This document shows positions 38,515-47,931 of a stretch of 64,000 nt of DNA, piece by piece. Location: contig NZ_CP011530.1 of the NCBI RefSeq assembly GCF_001605725.1, forward strand, positions 5,146,001-5,210,000. The letters are read 5' to 3'. Source of the stretch: Mycobacteroides immunogenum. GTDB taxonomy: Bacteria; Actinomycetota; Actinomycetes; Mycobacteriales; Mycobacteriaceae. Each line of letters opens with the position of its first letter. Position 1 is the stretch's first letter. The position numbers and the translations under genes are program-made. A model generated the notes under the pieces. The model was not told where the DNA came from and ran no database searches. It worked only from the letters and a program-made list of their open reading frames with translations.

Positions 38515-39206
38515 CGCCGGTCCCACGCATAGTCCGGAACGGCGCGCAGAACATCGATCAAGTACCGGGCGTGCGGCTCAACCCACTCAGGTTTCAGCGC
38601 CTCCCAGCGCCAGGTGAACAGGTTCGAGTTGTCGAATCGCATCGGCAGCTGGAATCGCCGGTCGGTAAGCATGCGGTGCATCGTCGTGGGATTCAGTACG
38701 TCGTAGGCGAACCGGTCGTTGTTGGTGCGGATGTTAAAGCGCCGGTTGAAGTCCTCGGACTCCAGTTTGAGATCGCCGAGGCCGATTGCGTCCATCAGAC
38801 CCGACAGTGCACCTTCGGGCGTGACCAGCAGCATGTTCGGTGACGGCGGCGTTCGAACGCAGGTCACCATGGCTGTGTGGGTGACCTCGGAGTTCTCCGA
38901 TGAGTCACCCGTCCGATAGGTGTAGGTGAAGGACACGAATGGCACACCGTCGATTGCCCCACGAATCACGTCGGTCGCGGCGCGTGCGTGCCCCACACCG
39001 AAAGGCGCACGCGCCGAAAGCCGGACCAGACCGGGTTCACTTTCGGCGAAACTCCACCCACGGCTGGAGGCGAATGACCAGAGCCAGGCCGATCGCCGGT
39101 GGCGGTTGCGTTGTGCGGTTCTGACCAGCCATATCGCCAGCATCACAAACGCACCGAGAACCGCCACGACCGCGCCCACACCCAGCACGGCCAGCAGTAC
39201 CACCAT
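38511..39206 (-). CDS. Membrane-anchored paralogue 2 of the LemA operon
   Basis: A 231-residue protein with one N-terminal helix (VLGAFVMLAIWLV) and the shared domain: LESEDFNRRFNIR, RFAYDVLNPTTMHRML, FDNSNLFTWRW, VPDYAWD. It starts directly after the lemA stop codon (TAG-ATG) and is coupled to paralogue 3. Function unknown; membership of a LemA-linked membrane complex is inferred from context. Confidence 0.72.
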   Translation of the reverse strand: MVVLLAVLGVGAVVAVLGAFVMLAIWLVRTAQRNRHRRSAWLWSFASSRGWSFAESEPGLVRLSARAPFGVGHARAATDVIRGAIDGVPFVSFTYTYRTGDSSENSEVTHTAMVTCVRTPPSPNMLLVTPEGALSGLMDAIGLGDLKLESEDFNRRFNIRTNNDRFAYDVLNPTTMHRMLTDRRFQLPMRFDNSNLFTWRWEALKPEWVEPHARYLIDVLRAVPDYAWDRR

Positions 39207-39815
39207 CTACTGCGGCGGTGGGTTCAGGCGATCAAATGCCCCACGGATGGTGGGCGCGTTCCGCGCCTGCGGATCGTCGAGTTCGAAGTACTCGGCCTCG
39301 GTGAATCCGAACCATCGCGCGACGAGATTGGACGGCACCGTCTGCACCTTGGTGTTGAGCGCGCGCACATTCCCGTTGTAGAACCGCCGGCCCGCGGCAA
39401 TGCGGTCTTCGGTGTTGGCCAGCTCGTGCTGCAATGCCACGAAGTTCTGGATGGATTGCAGCTGCGGGTAACTCTCGGCGACGGCGAAGAACCGTCCCAA
39501 CGCGCCGGACAGCTGTTGCTCAGCCTGCGACTGCGCCGCCACCCCTTGATGTGTTGCCGAAGCATCTCGCGCGAAATTCCGGGCCGCGGTTACCTGTTGC
39601 AACGTATCGCGTTCAAACTGTGCTGCCGCGCTGGCTGTTTCGATGAGGTTGGGGATGAGATCGTGTCGACGCTGCAGCTCCACGTCGATCTGCTTCCATG
39701 CTTCCTGCACCAGATTGCGAATCCTGACAAAGCCGTTGTACGTCGTCAGCAACCACAAACCGATGATCAGGGCAATGAATATCGCGATGACAATCACAAT
39801 CAGCGCAGGGGCCAT
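39207..39815 (-). CDS. lemA: LemA family protein
   Basis: A 202-residue LemA protein: an N-terminal membrane helix (ALIVIVIAIFIALIIGLWLL), then a long helical domain with the family motif YNGFVRIRNLVQEAWKQIDV followed by RRHDLIPNLIE. LemA proteins are widespread, helical, membrane-tethered and of unknown role. It sits between paralogue genes, 9 bases after the stop of paralogue 1. Confidence 0.92.
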   Translation of the reverse strand: MAPALIVIVIAIFIALIIGLWLLTTYNGFVRIRNLVQEAWKQIDVELQRRHDLIPNLIETASAAAQFERDTLQQVTAARNFARDASATHQGVAAQSQAEQQLSGALGRFFAVAESYPQLQSIQNFVALQHELANTEDRIAAGRRFYNGNVRALNTKVQTVPSNLVARWFGFTEAEYFELDDPQARNAPTIRGAFDRLNPPPQ

Positions 39816-39824
39816 TTCCTTCTC

Positions 39825-40508
39825 CTAATGTTGTTCCCACGCGTACGCGGGGACCGGTTCAAGGGTGTCTATCAAGTACTGCACCTCACCAGAGATTCTT
39901 TGTTCATCGAGCTTGCCCCGGCGCCACGTCAACAATCGCCCGTTCTCGAATCTCACAGGCTGTGAATATCTTTGGTCGTTCAGCATCCGTTCCATGGTGC
40001 GCGGGTTCAATACGTCGTAGGCGAACCGCTCCGGCGCGGCCTTGACCTTGAACTTCTTGTTGAACTCGTCGGACTCCAACTCCAGATCCGTAAAGCCAAC
40101 AGCACGAGCCAGTCCCGCGAAGACGCCCTCGGGCTTGATCTCCAGCCGGTACGACGACGGCGGTGTGACGATGCACGTCACCATGAACTCGTAGGTCTGT
40201 GTGCTCTGCTGTTCGCCGGAACCGGTGGTCACCTTGTACGAGTACTGGAAGGACACGAAATCATGCCCGCCGATGGTGCCGTTGAAGACGTCCTGGGCGG
40301 TGCGGCTGTGCCCCTGCCCGAACGGCTCACCCTCGGATAACCCCAACAGGCTCCGATCCTCGGGGACATACGTCCAGCCGCACGACCCAGCCCAGGCTGC
40401 CAGCTTGGCGATCCGCTTCTTACGCGCCCTGGCCAACAGAAACCACAGCCCGCCAAAGACCGCCGCGAACAAGAGAAGACCCACCCACATCGGCAGACCG
40501 TCAGACAC
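39825..40508 (-). CDS. Membrane-anchored paralogue 1 of the LemA operon
   Basis: A 227-residue protein, first gene of the LemA operon, with an N-terminal helix (MWVGLLLFAAVFGGLWFLL) and the shared soluble domain: LESDEFNKKFKVK, RFAYDVLNPRTMERML, FENGRLLTWRRG, VPAYAWE. GTG 40508 has GAGGGGG about 5 bases upstream. Divergent from an acyl-CoA synthetase gene. Function unknown. Confidence 0.75.
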   Translation of the reverse strand: MSDGLPMWVGLLLFAAVFGGLWFLLARARKKRIAKLAAWAGSCGWTYVPEDRSLLGLSEGEPFGQGHSRTAQDVFNGTIGGHDFVSFQYSYKVTTGSGEQQSTQTYEFMVTCIVTPPSSYRLEIKPEGVFAGLARAVGFTDLELESDEFNKKFKVKAAPERFAYDVLNPRTMERMLNDQRYSQPVRFENGRLLTWRRGKLDEQRISGEVQYLIDTLEPVPAYAWEQH

Positions 40509-40621
40509 GATTCCCCCTCGCCACCTGTTGCCCCTGCACACATCGTACCGGGACACTGGATGTTGTCCGTTAGCTCGACGAAACCTCCACCCCAGCTCGC
40601 CCGGAACGGCAGGATCGACCT

Positions 40622-42169
40622 ATGGAATTCACCCAGTGGCTGCACCGCGCGCTACAGCAGTACCCGGACCGCCCTATCACGATCTACCAGGGCCGGGAAC
40701 GCACCGTGGAGCAATTCGCCGACCGCGTAGCCCGATTGGCCGCGGGACTTCGGGCCAATGGTGTCCAGCCCGGCGACCGGGTGGGCATGCTGTCGCTGAA
40801 CTCCGACCGCTACGTCGAATACCTCAGTGCGGTGCCGTGGTTGGGTGCCGCTTTGAACGCCGTCAACATCCGGTGGAGCCTTGCCGAAATCGGCTACTCG
40901 CTACGCGAGTCCGGCACCAGAGTGCTGCTGCTAGATGACGCGTTCAAAGCCGCCGCCGCACCGTTGCGAGCGGCCTGCGCCTGCCTGGACACCATCATCT
41001 ACTGCGGCGACGGGTCCGTACCCGAGGACATGATCGGATACGAGGATCTGCTCGCCGCGCACGACCCCACCCCGGACACCCACACGGGCGGTGACAGTTT
41101 GCTCGGCGTCTTCTACACCGGTGGTACCACCGGAAATCCCAAGGGCGTCATGTTGTCTCATAACAATGTGCTGACATCCGCGATGGGGTCGCTGTCCACC
41201 GGAAACTTCCTGACCCGGGGTGGCCGCCTGTTGCACTCGGCACCGATGTTTCACATGGCCGACTTCAGCGCGGTGCTGGCGGGCAACCTGTCCGGTTCTA
41301 CCCATGTGATCGTCCCCTCGTTCACACCGCATGGAGTGCTGGACGCGGTCGTCGAGCACGATGTGCAAGACATGTTGTTGGTGCCCACCATGATTCAGAT
41401 GCTGGTCGACCATCCCGGAGCCGCGCAGCTGGACCTCAGCGGAATCCGCGGCATCACCTACGGAGCGTCGGTGATCTCCGAGTCTGTCTTACAACGCGCC
41501 CAGCGCGTGTTCCCCAACGCCCGATTCACGCAGGCCTATGGCATGACCGAGGTGTCGCCGGTGGCAACGCTGCTGCTTCCCGACGATCACGACAACCCCG
41601 CCCTGCTGCGCTCGGCAGGCCGCGCGGCCCCACATTGCGAGGTGCGCATCGTCGACCCGGATGACAACGATGTGCCGCGAGGCGAGATCGGAGAGGTAAT
41701 CGTCAAGGGCGACAACGTCATGCTGGGCTACTGGGAGCTGCCCGACGAGTCGGCGGCGGCCATCCGCGGTGGATGGATGCATACCGGCGATGCCGGGCGA
41801 ATGGATGATCGCGGGTACGTGTACATCGTCGATCGCATCAAGGACATGGTGGTGACCGGTGGCGAGAACGTCTACTCGGCAGAGGTGGAGAACGCGCTGG
41901 CCAAACACCCGGCGGTCGCCGCCTGCGCGGTGATCGGCATTCCCGACGACCAATGGGGCGAACGCGTACACGCCGTCGTCGTCAAGCAGGCGCAGTCCGA
42001 ATGTTGCGATGGCGACCTGCAGGAGCACTGTCGCGAACACATCGCCAACTACAAGGTGCCACGCAGTTTCGAGTTCGTCGACGAGCTCCCACTGTCCGGT
42101 GCGGGCAAGATCCTCAAGCGCGTACTGCGTCAGAAGTACTGGGAAACCCGCGACGCCGGGGTGTCCTAA
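40622..42169 (+). CDS. Acyl-CoA synthetase (FadD-type, AMP-binding)
   Basis: A 515-residue ANL-superfamily enzyme that activates a fatty acid to acyl-CoA through an acyl-AMP. The ATP motif FYTGGTTGNPKGVML is near residue 165, AYGMTEVSP near residue 306, and the catalytic C-terminal Lys lies in SGAGKILKRVLR. It is not close to FadD5 in this window. AGGA about 7 bases before the ATG. Substrate unknown. Confidence 0.9.
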   Translation: MEFTQWLHRALQQYPDRPITIYQGRERTVEQFADRVARLAAGLRANGVQPGDRVGMLSLNSDRYVEYLSAVPWLGAALNAVNIRWSLAEIGYSLRESGTRVLLLDDAFKAAAAPLRAACACLDTIIYCGDGSVPEDMIGYEDLLAAHDPTPDTHTGGDSLLGVFYTGGTTGNPKGVMLSHNNVLTSAMGSLSTGNFLTRGGRLLHSAPMFHMADFSAVLAGNLSGSTHVIVPSFTPHGVLDAVVEHDVQDMLLVPTMIQMLVDHPGAAQLDLSGIRGITYGASVISESVLQRAQRVFPNARFTQAYGMTEVSPVATLLLPDDHDNPALLRSAGRAAPHCEVRIVDPDDNDVPRGEIGEVIVKGDNVMLGYWELPDESAAAIRGGWMHTGDAGRMDDRGYVYIVDRIKDMVVTGGENVYSAEVENALAKHPAVAACAVIGIPDDQWGERVHAVVVKQAQSECCDGDLQEHCREHIANYKVPRSFEFVDELPLSGAGKILKRVLRQKYWETRDAGVS

Positions 42170-42257
42170 CCCGACGCACTCGACACGGATAACAAGACCT
42201 CATAGCTGCGCATAGATCGTAGTCAAGGCCATTGTTGACGTCCTGACCACGCACTTT

Positions 42258-42271
42258 TAGAACGCGTTTCA
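42258..42271. promoter_or_regulatory. KstR-like box overlapping the adh promoter
   Basis: TAGAACGCGTTTCA fits T-nn-AAC-nn-GTT-nn-A but is an imperfect palindrome. It overlaps a predicted -35 (TTTCAC, 42267-42272) that is 17 bases from a -10 TATCCT (42290-42295), ahead of the alcohol dehydrogenase gene. Confidence 0.5.
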
Positions 42272-42347
42272 CTTTTCCGCAAGAGCCGCTATCCTCGTCC
42301 ACGAGAGTGATCTGGTTCACGTGTATCTGGAAGGACTAGCGGAGTCA

Positions 42348-43472
42348 ATGAAGACAAAAGGCGCGCTGATTCGCGAGCTCAACAAGCCGATCGTCGTCGA
42401 AGAAATCACGTTCGGGGACCCGGCCGAGGGCGAAGTCCAGGTCCAGCTGCACGCCGCGGGTATGTGCCATTCCGACTACCACGTGCTGACCGGCGCCACC
42501 CCGATGGAGCTGCCGGTGCTGCCCGGTCACGAGGGCGCGGGCATCGTCACCAAGGTGGGCAAGGGTGTCACCTCCGTACAAGAGGGCGACCACGTCATCT
42601 TCGCGTTCATCCCCGCCTGCGGTAAGTGCCCGCCGTGTATGCGCGGCTACCGGTCGCTGTGCGACCGTGGCGCAATCCTGCTGGGCGGCAAAGCCATTGC
42701 CGACGGGACCAACCGCATCCATGCGGGCAACACCCCAGTGTCCGCGATGAACCTGCTCGGCACCTTCTCCCCCTACGCCGTGGTCCACGAGGATTCCGTG
42801 GTCAAGATCGACGACAGTGTGCCCTTTGAGTCGGCCGCACTGCTCGGCTGCGCCGTGCCCACCGGGTTCGGCTCGGCCACCAACATCGCCGAGGTCAAGC
42901 CCGGCGAGGACGTCATCATCATCGGCGTCGGCGGCATCGGCATGAGTGCGCTGCAGGGCGCCGTCGTCTCCGGTGCCCGCTACGTCATCGCGATCGATCC
43001 GGTGCCGTGGAAGCGTGAGCAGGCCCTCAAGTTCGGCGCCACCCATGTCTACGCGTCGATGGCCGAGGCCATCATGCCCGTTATGGACCTGACCTGGGGC
43101 ATCATGGCGCAGAAGACCATCATCACGGTCGGCGAGATGAAGGGCGAGTACATCGAAGAGGCCATGATCCTCACTGCCAAGACCGGCACCTGCGTGGTCA
43201 CCGGCATGGGCGCCATGGTCGACGTGGACGTGAAGTTCAACCTATTCCTGTTCACCATGTTGCAGAAGACGCTGAAGGGCAACATCTTTGGTGGTGGCAC
43301 CACGCACACCGAGACCCCGCGTCTGGTCGGCCTGTACAAGCAGGGCCTGCTCAAGATCGACGAGATGATCACCACCACCTACAGCCTGGAGCAGATCAAC
43401 GAGGGTTACCAGGACATGCTCGACGGCAAGAACATCCGCGGCGTCATCAAGTACACCGAAGCCGACTGGTAA
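42348..43472 (+). CDS. adhE1: NDMA-dependent zinc alcohol dehydrogenase (Rv0162c/AdhE1-like)
   Basis: A 374-residue zinc alcohol dehydrogenase. Catalytic zinc ligands are in GMCHSDYH (Cys) and LPGHEGAGI (His-Glu); the structural zinc site is CGKCPPCMRGYRSLC; the nucleotide fold is GVGGIGMSALQG. The length and TPRLVGLYKQGLLKIDEM end match the actinobacterial NDMA-dependent class, whose bound cofactor is recycled by an electron acceptor, possibly mycofactocin linked. ATG 42348 has GGAG just upstream. Possible KstR control from the box at 42258. Confidence 0.88.
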   Translation: MKTKGALIRELNKPIVVEEITFGDPAEGEVQVQLHAAGMCHSDYHVLTGATPMELPVLPGHEGAGIVTKVGKGVTSVQEGDHVIFAFIPACGKCPPCMRGYRSLCDRGAILLGGKAIADGTNRIHAGNTPVSAMNLLGTFSPYAVVHEDSVVKIDDSVPFESAALLGCAVPTGFGSATNIAEVKPGEDVIIIGVGGIGMSALQGAVVSGARYVIAIDPVPWKREQALKFGATHVYASMAEAIMPVMDLTWGIMAQKTIITVGEMKGEYIEEAMILTAKTGTCVVTGMGAMVDVDVKFNLFLFTMLQKTLKGNIFGGGTTHTETPRLVGLYKQGLLKIDEMITTTYSLEQINEGYQDMLDGKNIRGVIKYTEADW

Positions 43473-43485
43473 GCCCTCCCGTTCG

Positions 43486-43544
43486 CCGACACGCCGCGTT
43501 TTGTGTGACCTACTCGCACGTTGGCGCACTTTGCGGCGTGTCGG
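43486..43544. terminator. Long hairpin downstream of adh (family B)
   Basis: Perfect 12-bp arms at 43486-43497 and 43533-43544 (CCGACACGCCGC / GCGGCGTGTCGG), 13 bases after the adh stop. Shares its arm with the hairpin at 32099-32165. No U-tract. Confidence 0.6.
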
Positions 43545-43573
43545 TGGACTAGAAGCCCCGGCATACTGGTGCC

Positions 43574-44320
43574 ATGGGTATCGACGTGCGGCGCGCGGAT
43601 GACCGGGCCAGGACCAAGATCTCCTGGCTGGATTCCAAGCACTCATTCTCCTTCGGCGAGCATTACGACCCGCACAACACCCACCACGGGCTGCTGCTGG
43701 TCAACAACGACGACATCGTGCTGCCGGGCGCGGGCTTTGAGACCCATCCCCATCGCGATATGGAGATTGTCACCTGGGTGATGCAAGGCTCCCTGGTGCA
43801 TCAGGACTCCGAGGGCAATGCCGGAGTTATCTACCCCGGTCTGGCACAACGGATGTCGGCAGGTACCGGCATCCTGCATTCGGAAAAGAACGACTCGTGG
43901 CGACTTTCCGGTGAGCGGCATTCCGATCCGGTGCGCTTTGTCCAGATGTGGGTGACCCCCGACGAATCCGGGATCGATCCCGGATATCAACAACTCGAGA
44001 TCGACAACGAGCTGTTCAACGGTCAACTGGTGACCGTGGCCTCCGGCATGCCACAGCACCGGGATCAGACGGCGATCACCATCGCCCAAAAGAATGCCGC
44101 ACTGCACGCGGCACGCATCGTCGCCGGCGACAGCGTCGAGCTCCCCGCCGCCCTGTTCGTCCATCTCTTCGTCGCCCGCGGGGCTGTCACGGTCGAGGCG
44201 GTTGGCGAACTCACCGAGGGGGACGCCGTACGGCTCACCGATGTTGGTGCGGTCCGCGTCAGCGCGTTGACCGACGCCGAGATCTTGGTGTGGGAAATGC
44301 ATACTCCCCTGGGCGGATAG
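43574..44320 (+). CDS. Pirin family protein (Rv0181c-like)
   Basis: A 248-residue bicupin. The first cupin has the metal-binding ETHPHRDMEIVTWVMQG and a later GILHSEKN, with three His and a Glu. Some relatives (YhhW) show quercetin 2,3-dioxygenase activity; the physiological role is unknown. CATACT at 43562-43567 is 6 bases before the ATG, suggesting a leaderless mRNA. Gene order matches Rv0181c near sigG. Faces mceF. Confidence 0.9.
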   Translation: MGIDVRRADDRARTKISWLDSKHSFSFGEHYDPHNTHHGLLLVNNDDIVLPGAGFETHPHRDMEIVTWVMQGSLVHQDSEGNAGVIYPGLAQRMSAGTGILHSEKNDSWRLSGERHSDPVRFVQMWVTPDESGIDPGYQQLEIDNELFNGQLVTVASGMPQHRDQTAITIAQKNAALHAARIVAGDSVELPAALFVHLFVARGAVTVEAVGELTEGDAVRLTDVGAVRVSALTDAEILVWEMHTPLGG

Positions 44321-44342
44321 CCTGGAGTTACCCGCGCAACAC

Positions 44343-45596
44343 CTATCGCGGCGGCTCGATCGGCAGCGTGGGACCTCCGTACGGAGTCGGAATAGTGAAG
44401 CGCCCCTTGGGAGTCGGGTCCGCGACCCTTCCCAAGTCCGCACCCATCGGCGGGCTAGCCGTGTCGTCGTCCGCCGGCCGGGGAGCGTTCTTGGAACCAC
44501 GAATCAGCACCGCGGGGTCGTCATCACGGCAGTAGCCGGCGTACAAGTACGGCTCCGGATAGTCGGCGGCCGACACCGCGGTGCGCGGATAGCCGTAGTC
44601 ACAGGTGTACCGCGGATAGATGTCGGCGATGGCCCACACGCCGTGGTCGTAGAAGGTGTTGCCGACAGCCTCGATCACCGACCCGCGATAGGTCGGGAAC
44701 AGCGCATTGAGCGCGGGTACCCGCACATAGGACAATTGCGCCACCGTGGTGAGGTTGCCCAGCAGCTGCGCCATGTTGTCGGAGTTATCGGCAATGACGG
44801 CATCGGTCGTGGCCAACGGTCCCGGCACGCGGTCGATCAGCGTCCGGAAGCCGCCGTCCATGCGTGCCACACCGTTCAGCGACCGATTGAGCGCCTGCGT
44901 CGTGGTGACAAGGCCCTTGTTCATCTCCGCGAACGACGACAAGGTCACGCGGCTCTTCTTCAGCACGCTCACCGTCTCCGGCAGCACCGAATCCAGGGTC
45001 GACAGCAGGAACACGCCGCCGTCAATGATGTCGGTCATCTTGCGCGGCGCCTCACGCGACAGATGAAGCTCCTTCTTGATGATCTCCAGTTTCTTTGTGT
45101 CCGCCTGCGCCAGCACACCATCGGCATCGGCAAGCAATCGAGACAACGAGACCGGCACCGTGGCCTCGCCGCGGGTGATCACGCTGCCGTTGGTCAGATA
45201 CGGGCCGGCAGTGGTCACGGGGGCGAAGTCCACGTATTGCTCGCCTGCCGGGGAGAGCCCCGATACGCGTACCGGAGTTCCGACCGGAATCTTGACCCCG
45301 GATTCGATATTGATCAGCGCCACGGGTCCCCGCGGCGACGGCGTCACCGACTCCACGCGGCCAATGCGCAAGCCACGCAAGGCCACATCCTGATCGGGGA
45401 TCAATCCACCTGATTCGGGAAGCTCGATCGAAACCTCATAGCTCGACCCGAATGCCCTGGCCCGCAAGGCACCCACGGCCAGGTAGGCGCACGCCACCAA
45501 CAAGGTGGCCAACAGCGCCAACCCGGACAACCAGAAGCGGTTGCGGTGTCCCATTTTCACGGCGTTCACCACCGTGTTCGCCAGCGTGGTGATCAT
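44343..45596 (-). CDS. mceF: MCE family protein MceF
   Basis: A 417-residue last gene of the MCE operon. N-terminal membrane anchor (FWLSGLALLATLLVACAYLAVG), MCE domain (about 45-125, FGSSYEVSIELPESGGLIPD, LRGLRIGRVESV), a helical middle region and a Pro-rich tail ending PTLPIEPPR. MCE subunits form a hexameric lipid shuttle through the envelope. ATG 45596 overlaps the mceE stop (ATGA). No mas genes follow. Confidence 0.9.
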   Translation of the reverse strand: MITTLANTVVNAVKMGHRNRFWLSGLALLATLLVACAYLAVGALRARAFGSSYEVSIELPESGGLIPDQDVALRGLRIGRVESVTPSPRGPVALINIESGVKIPVGTPVRVSGLSPAGEQYVDFAPVTTAGPYLTNGSVITRGEATVPVSLSRLLADADGVLAQADTKKLEIIKKELHLSREAPRKMTDIIDGGVFLLSTLDSVLPETVSVLKKSRVTLSSFAEMNKGLVTTTQALNRSLNGVARMDGGFRTLIDRVPGPLATTDAVIADNSDNMAQLLGNLTTVAQLSYVRVPALNALFPTYRGSVIEAVGNTFYDHGVWAIADIYPRYTCDYGYPRTAVSAADYPEPYLYAGYCRDDDPAVLIRGSKNAPRPADDDTASPPMGADLGRVADPTPKGRFTIPTPYGGPTLPIEPPR

Positions 45597-46801
45597 CGCG
45601 GCGGCTCCTGCGGCGCGGGGACGGCGCCCGGCACCGGTTCGATGACACCCGGCTCTGTCGGGCTGGGGCGCATCGGAATCGCCGGAGCGTCGGGCCCCTT
45701 GCCGACGACACGCTCCTGCAGGCGCCACAGCGTGTACTTGAACGAGCCGACGAGTTTGGCCCAGTCGTAGCGCTTCGGGCCGTGGAATCCCGGATCACCC
45801 TGATAACCGATATCCGGAATCGACCCGAGCGCGATCTTGTCGATCGATACCCTGGCCGCGAATGCCGAACCCGCCATGATCTTGATGATCGGCGGCATCA
45901 GCCGATTCAGCGCGGCCAGGCTGGTGTCGGGGCTGACCGCGATGTCATTGAACGAAGCCGACAGCGTGTTGAAGTCGGCGATGACACTGCGGCCACTGGT
46001 ATCGGTACCCGCGATCGAGGGGAATTTGGCGAGCTGCTTGGTCACCAGGCCAACCTGGTCTGCCAGATCGGCGATGTGAGACGCGTTGGCGGACAGCGTG
46101 TCCGTGGCGGGTGCCGCGTCGACCAACAACTCCGAGAGCGTCTCATGCCGGGTGTTCATCTCGGCTGCGAGCTGCGCGGTGTCCCGCAACGCCGAATCCA
46201 GTTGACCGGAGCGCGCGTTCAGCGTGCCCAGCAGCCGGTTGGACTTGCCGATCAGATCGCCGAACGCTTGACCGTTGGTTCCCGTCGCGCGGCCGAGCCC
46301 GTTGACGGTGCCGGTGAGGTTACGCACGGCACCGCCGTTGACGATGATCGCCGCCGAACTCAGCACCGCCTCCACGGTGGCCGCCGCGGTGGTCGATTCG
46401 AGACCGAAGGTGTCTCCGTCCCGCAGCAACGGCGCACTCGGGTCCACCGGCCGTGGTGGCTTCAAGGCGACGAAGACGTCGCCCAGTGGCGTCGCGGTGC
46501 GCAGTTCCACGGTGGTGCCCTTGGGAATCTCCACGTCCGAGCGGATCCGCATGGTGACCACGGCGGTGTAATTGGAGGTGCTCATCGAGTCGACCTCGCC
46601 GACGTCGGCGCCACCCAGCTTCACCTTGGCGCGTGACGGCAAGTTCAAGATATTGGTGAACACCGCGGTCAAGCCATAGGAGCCGCCCGTCATGCCCGGT
46701 GCCGGCAGCGGCAGACTCGCAAGGCCGTTGGTGCCGCAACCACTGGTCAGCAGCACGCCCATGGCCACCACGGGTGCCGCGAGTCTATGTATGCCCATCA
46801 C
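45593..46801 (-). CDS. mceE: MCE family lipoprotein MceE
   Basis: A 402-residue MCE protein that is a lipoprotein: signal peptide with lipobox LTSGC near Cys 22, then an MCE domain (LPSRAKVKLGGADVGEVDSM) and helical repeats. The Mce E position is the usual lipoprotein. GTG 46801 overlaps the mceD stop as GTGA; ATG 46798 is the next codon and equally possible. Ends in a Pro-rich tail. Confidence 0.9.
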   Translation of the reverse strand: MMGIHRLAAPVVAMGVLLTSGCGTNGLASLPLPAPGMTGGSYGLTAVFTNILNLPSRAKVKLGGADVGEVDSMSTSNYTAVVTMRIRSDVEIPKGTTVELRTATPLGDVFVALKPPRPVDPSAPLLRDGDTFGLESTTAAATVEAVLSSAAIIVNGGAVRNLTGTVNGLGRATGTNGQAFGDLIGKSNRLLGTLNARSGQLDSALRDTAQLAAEMNTRHETLSELLVDAAPATDTLSANASHIADLADQVGLVTKQLAKFPSIAGTDTSGRSVIADFNTLSASFNDIAVSPDTSLAALNRLMPPIIKIMAGSAFAARVSIDKIALGSIPDIGYQGDPGFHGPKRYDWAKLVGSFKYTLWRLQERVVGKGPDAPAIPMRPSPTEPGVIEPVPGAVPAPQEPPR

Positions 46802-47931
46802 TTCTGCCCCATCGCCGCGAGACCATCCAACACGTAGGTCAATCCGAAATCAGGTCCGTAGTCCTGCAATGTTCCTGTACTGCATCCCAATTGACGCAGA
46901 CCCATCAAGTTGCAGATCTCCTTGGCCGCCTGGGTGTCGAAGAGCAGTCTGTCGGCGGGCACGTGGGCACGCACCACATTGTTGACCGGGTCGATGATGT
47001 TGTAGACGTTGTCCGCCATCAGCGGCAGTAGATCGAAACCTTCGGACAACTCACGCCGGTTGTCGTATACCGCCTGAGCGATTTGGCTGGAGTTGCCCAC
47101 CGATTGCTTGATGGCTTCGCGATTCTGCTCCAGCAGTGAACCCGCCTGCAGCAGAATATTATTCAGCTGCTTTCCGGTGGTACCCGATCCCAGCTGCTCC
47201 TGGTCGAGCACCTGCGACAGCTGCCGCACCGTGGACGAGAACTCACGAATGTTCTGGTCATTACGTGCCGTGGCCTCGAAAAGGGAGCTGAGGCGGGTGA
47301 TGATCTTGGTCAACTGGTCACGTGTCATCGCACCGCCATCCGCGCTCAAACGCAACGCCTTGGACAACTCGTCCAGGGACGACCTCATTAACTCGCCGTT
47401 CCCGGACAGCGCATTCGCGCTGTTGTTCACGACATCTGCCAGCGGGCCGCCGCCCTTACCGTCGCCCTTCATGGCCTTGGAGAGCCTGTCGATCATGGCC
47501 AGTACCCGATCGAATTCCACCGGCGTCTTGGTGCGATCCAGGCCGATGATGTCGCCGTTCTTCAACGTCGGTCCGCCGCGATAGACCGGTGTCAATTCGA
47601 TGTGCCGGTCGGTCAGGATCGACGAGGACACGGTGACTGCCTTGGCGTCGGCCGGCACCTTGACCTTGGAGTCCACCGTGAACTCCACCTCCATGTAGGT
47701 GCCGCGTGAGGTGATCTTGGTGACCTTGCCGATGGGCATCCCCAACACCGACACCTTGTTGTCCGGGTACAGACCCGAAACCGACTCGAACTGTGCGGTG
47801 ATGGTGATCCTGCTGTTTCGCTCACGCAGATAGGTCCATCCGACGGCCGCGACCACCACCGCGGCCACCAATGCCAGTGCTCCCACGATCCAGATGACTC
47901 GTCGCGTCCCGGTGCTCAGCGGTGTGCTCAT
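46798..47931 (-). CDS. mceD: MCE family protein MceD
   Basis: A 377-residue MCE protein with one N-terminal helix (VIWIVGALALVAAVVVAAVGW) and an MCE domain (ESVSGLYPDNKVSVLGMPIGKV). A long helical C-terminal part follows, which in MCE complexes forms a tunnel. ATG 47931 overlaps the mceC stop (ATGA). Confidence 0.9.
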   Translation of the reverse strand: MSTPLSTGTRRVIWIVGALALVAAVVVAAVGWTYLRERNSRITITAQFESVSGLYPDNKVSVLGMPIGKVTKITSRGTYMEVEFTVDSKVKVPADAKAVTVSSSILTDRHIELTPVYRGGPTLKNGDIIGLDRTKTPVEFDRVLAMIDRLSKAMKGDGKGGGPLADVVNNSANALSGNGELMRSSLDELSKALRLSADGGAMTRDQLTKIITRLSSLFEATARNDQNIREFSSTVRQLSQVLDQEQLGSGTTGKQLNNILLQAGSLLEQNREAIKQSVGNSSQIAQAVYDNRRELSEGFDLLPLMADNVYNIIDPVNNVVRAHVPADRLLFDTQAAKEICNLMGLRQLGCSTGTLQDYGPDFGLTYVLDGLAAMGQK

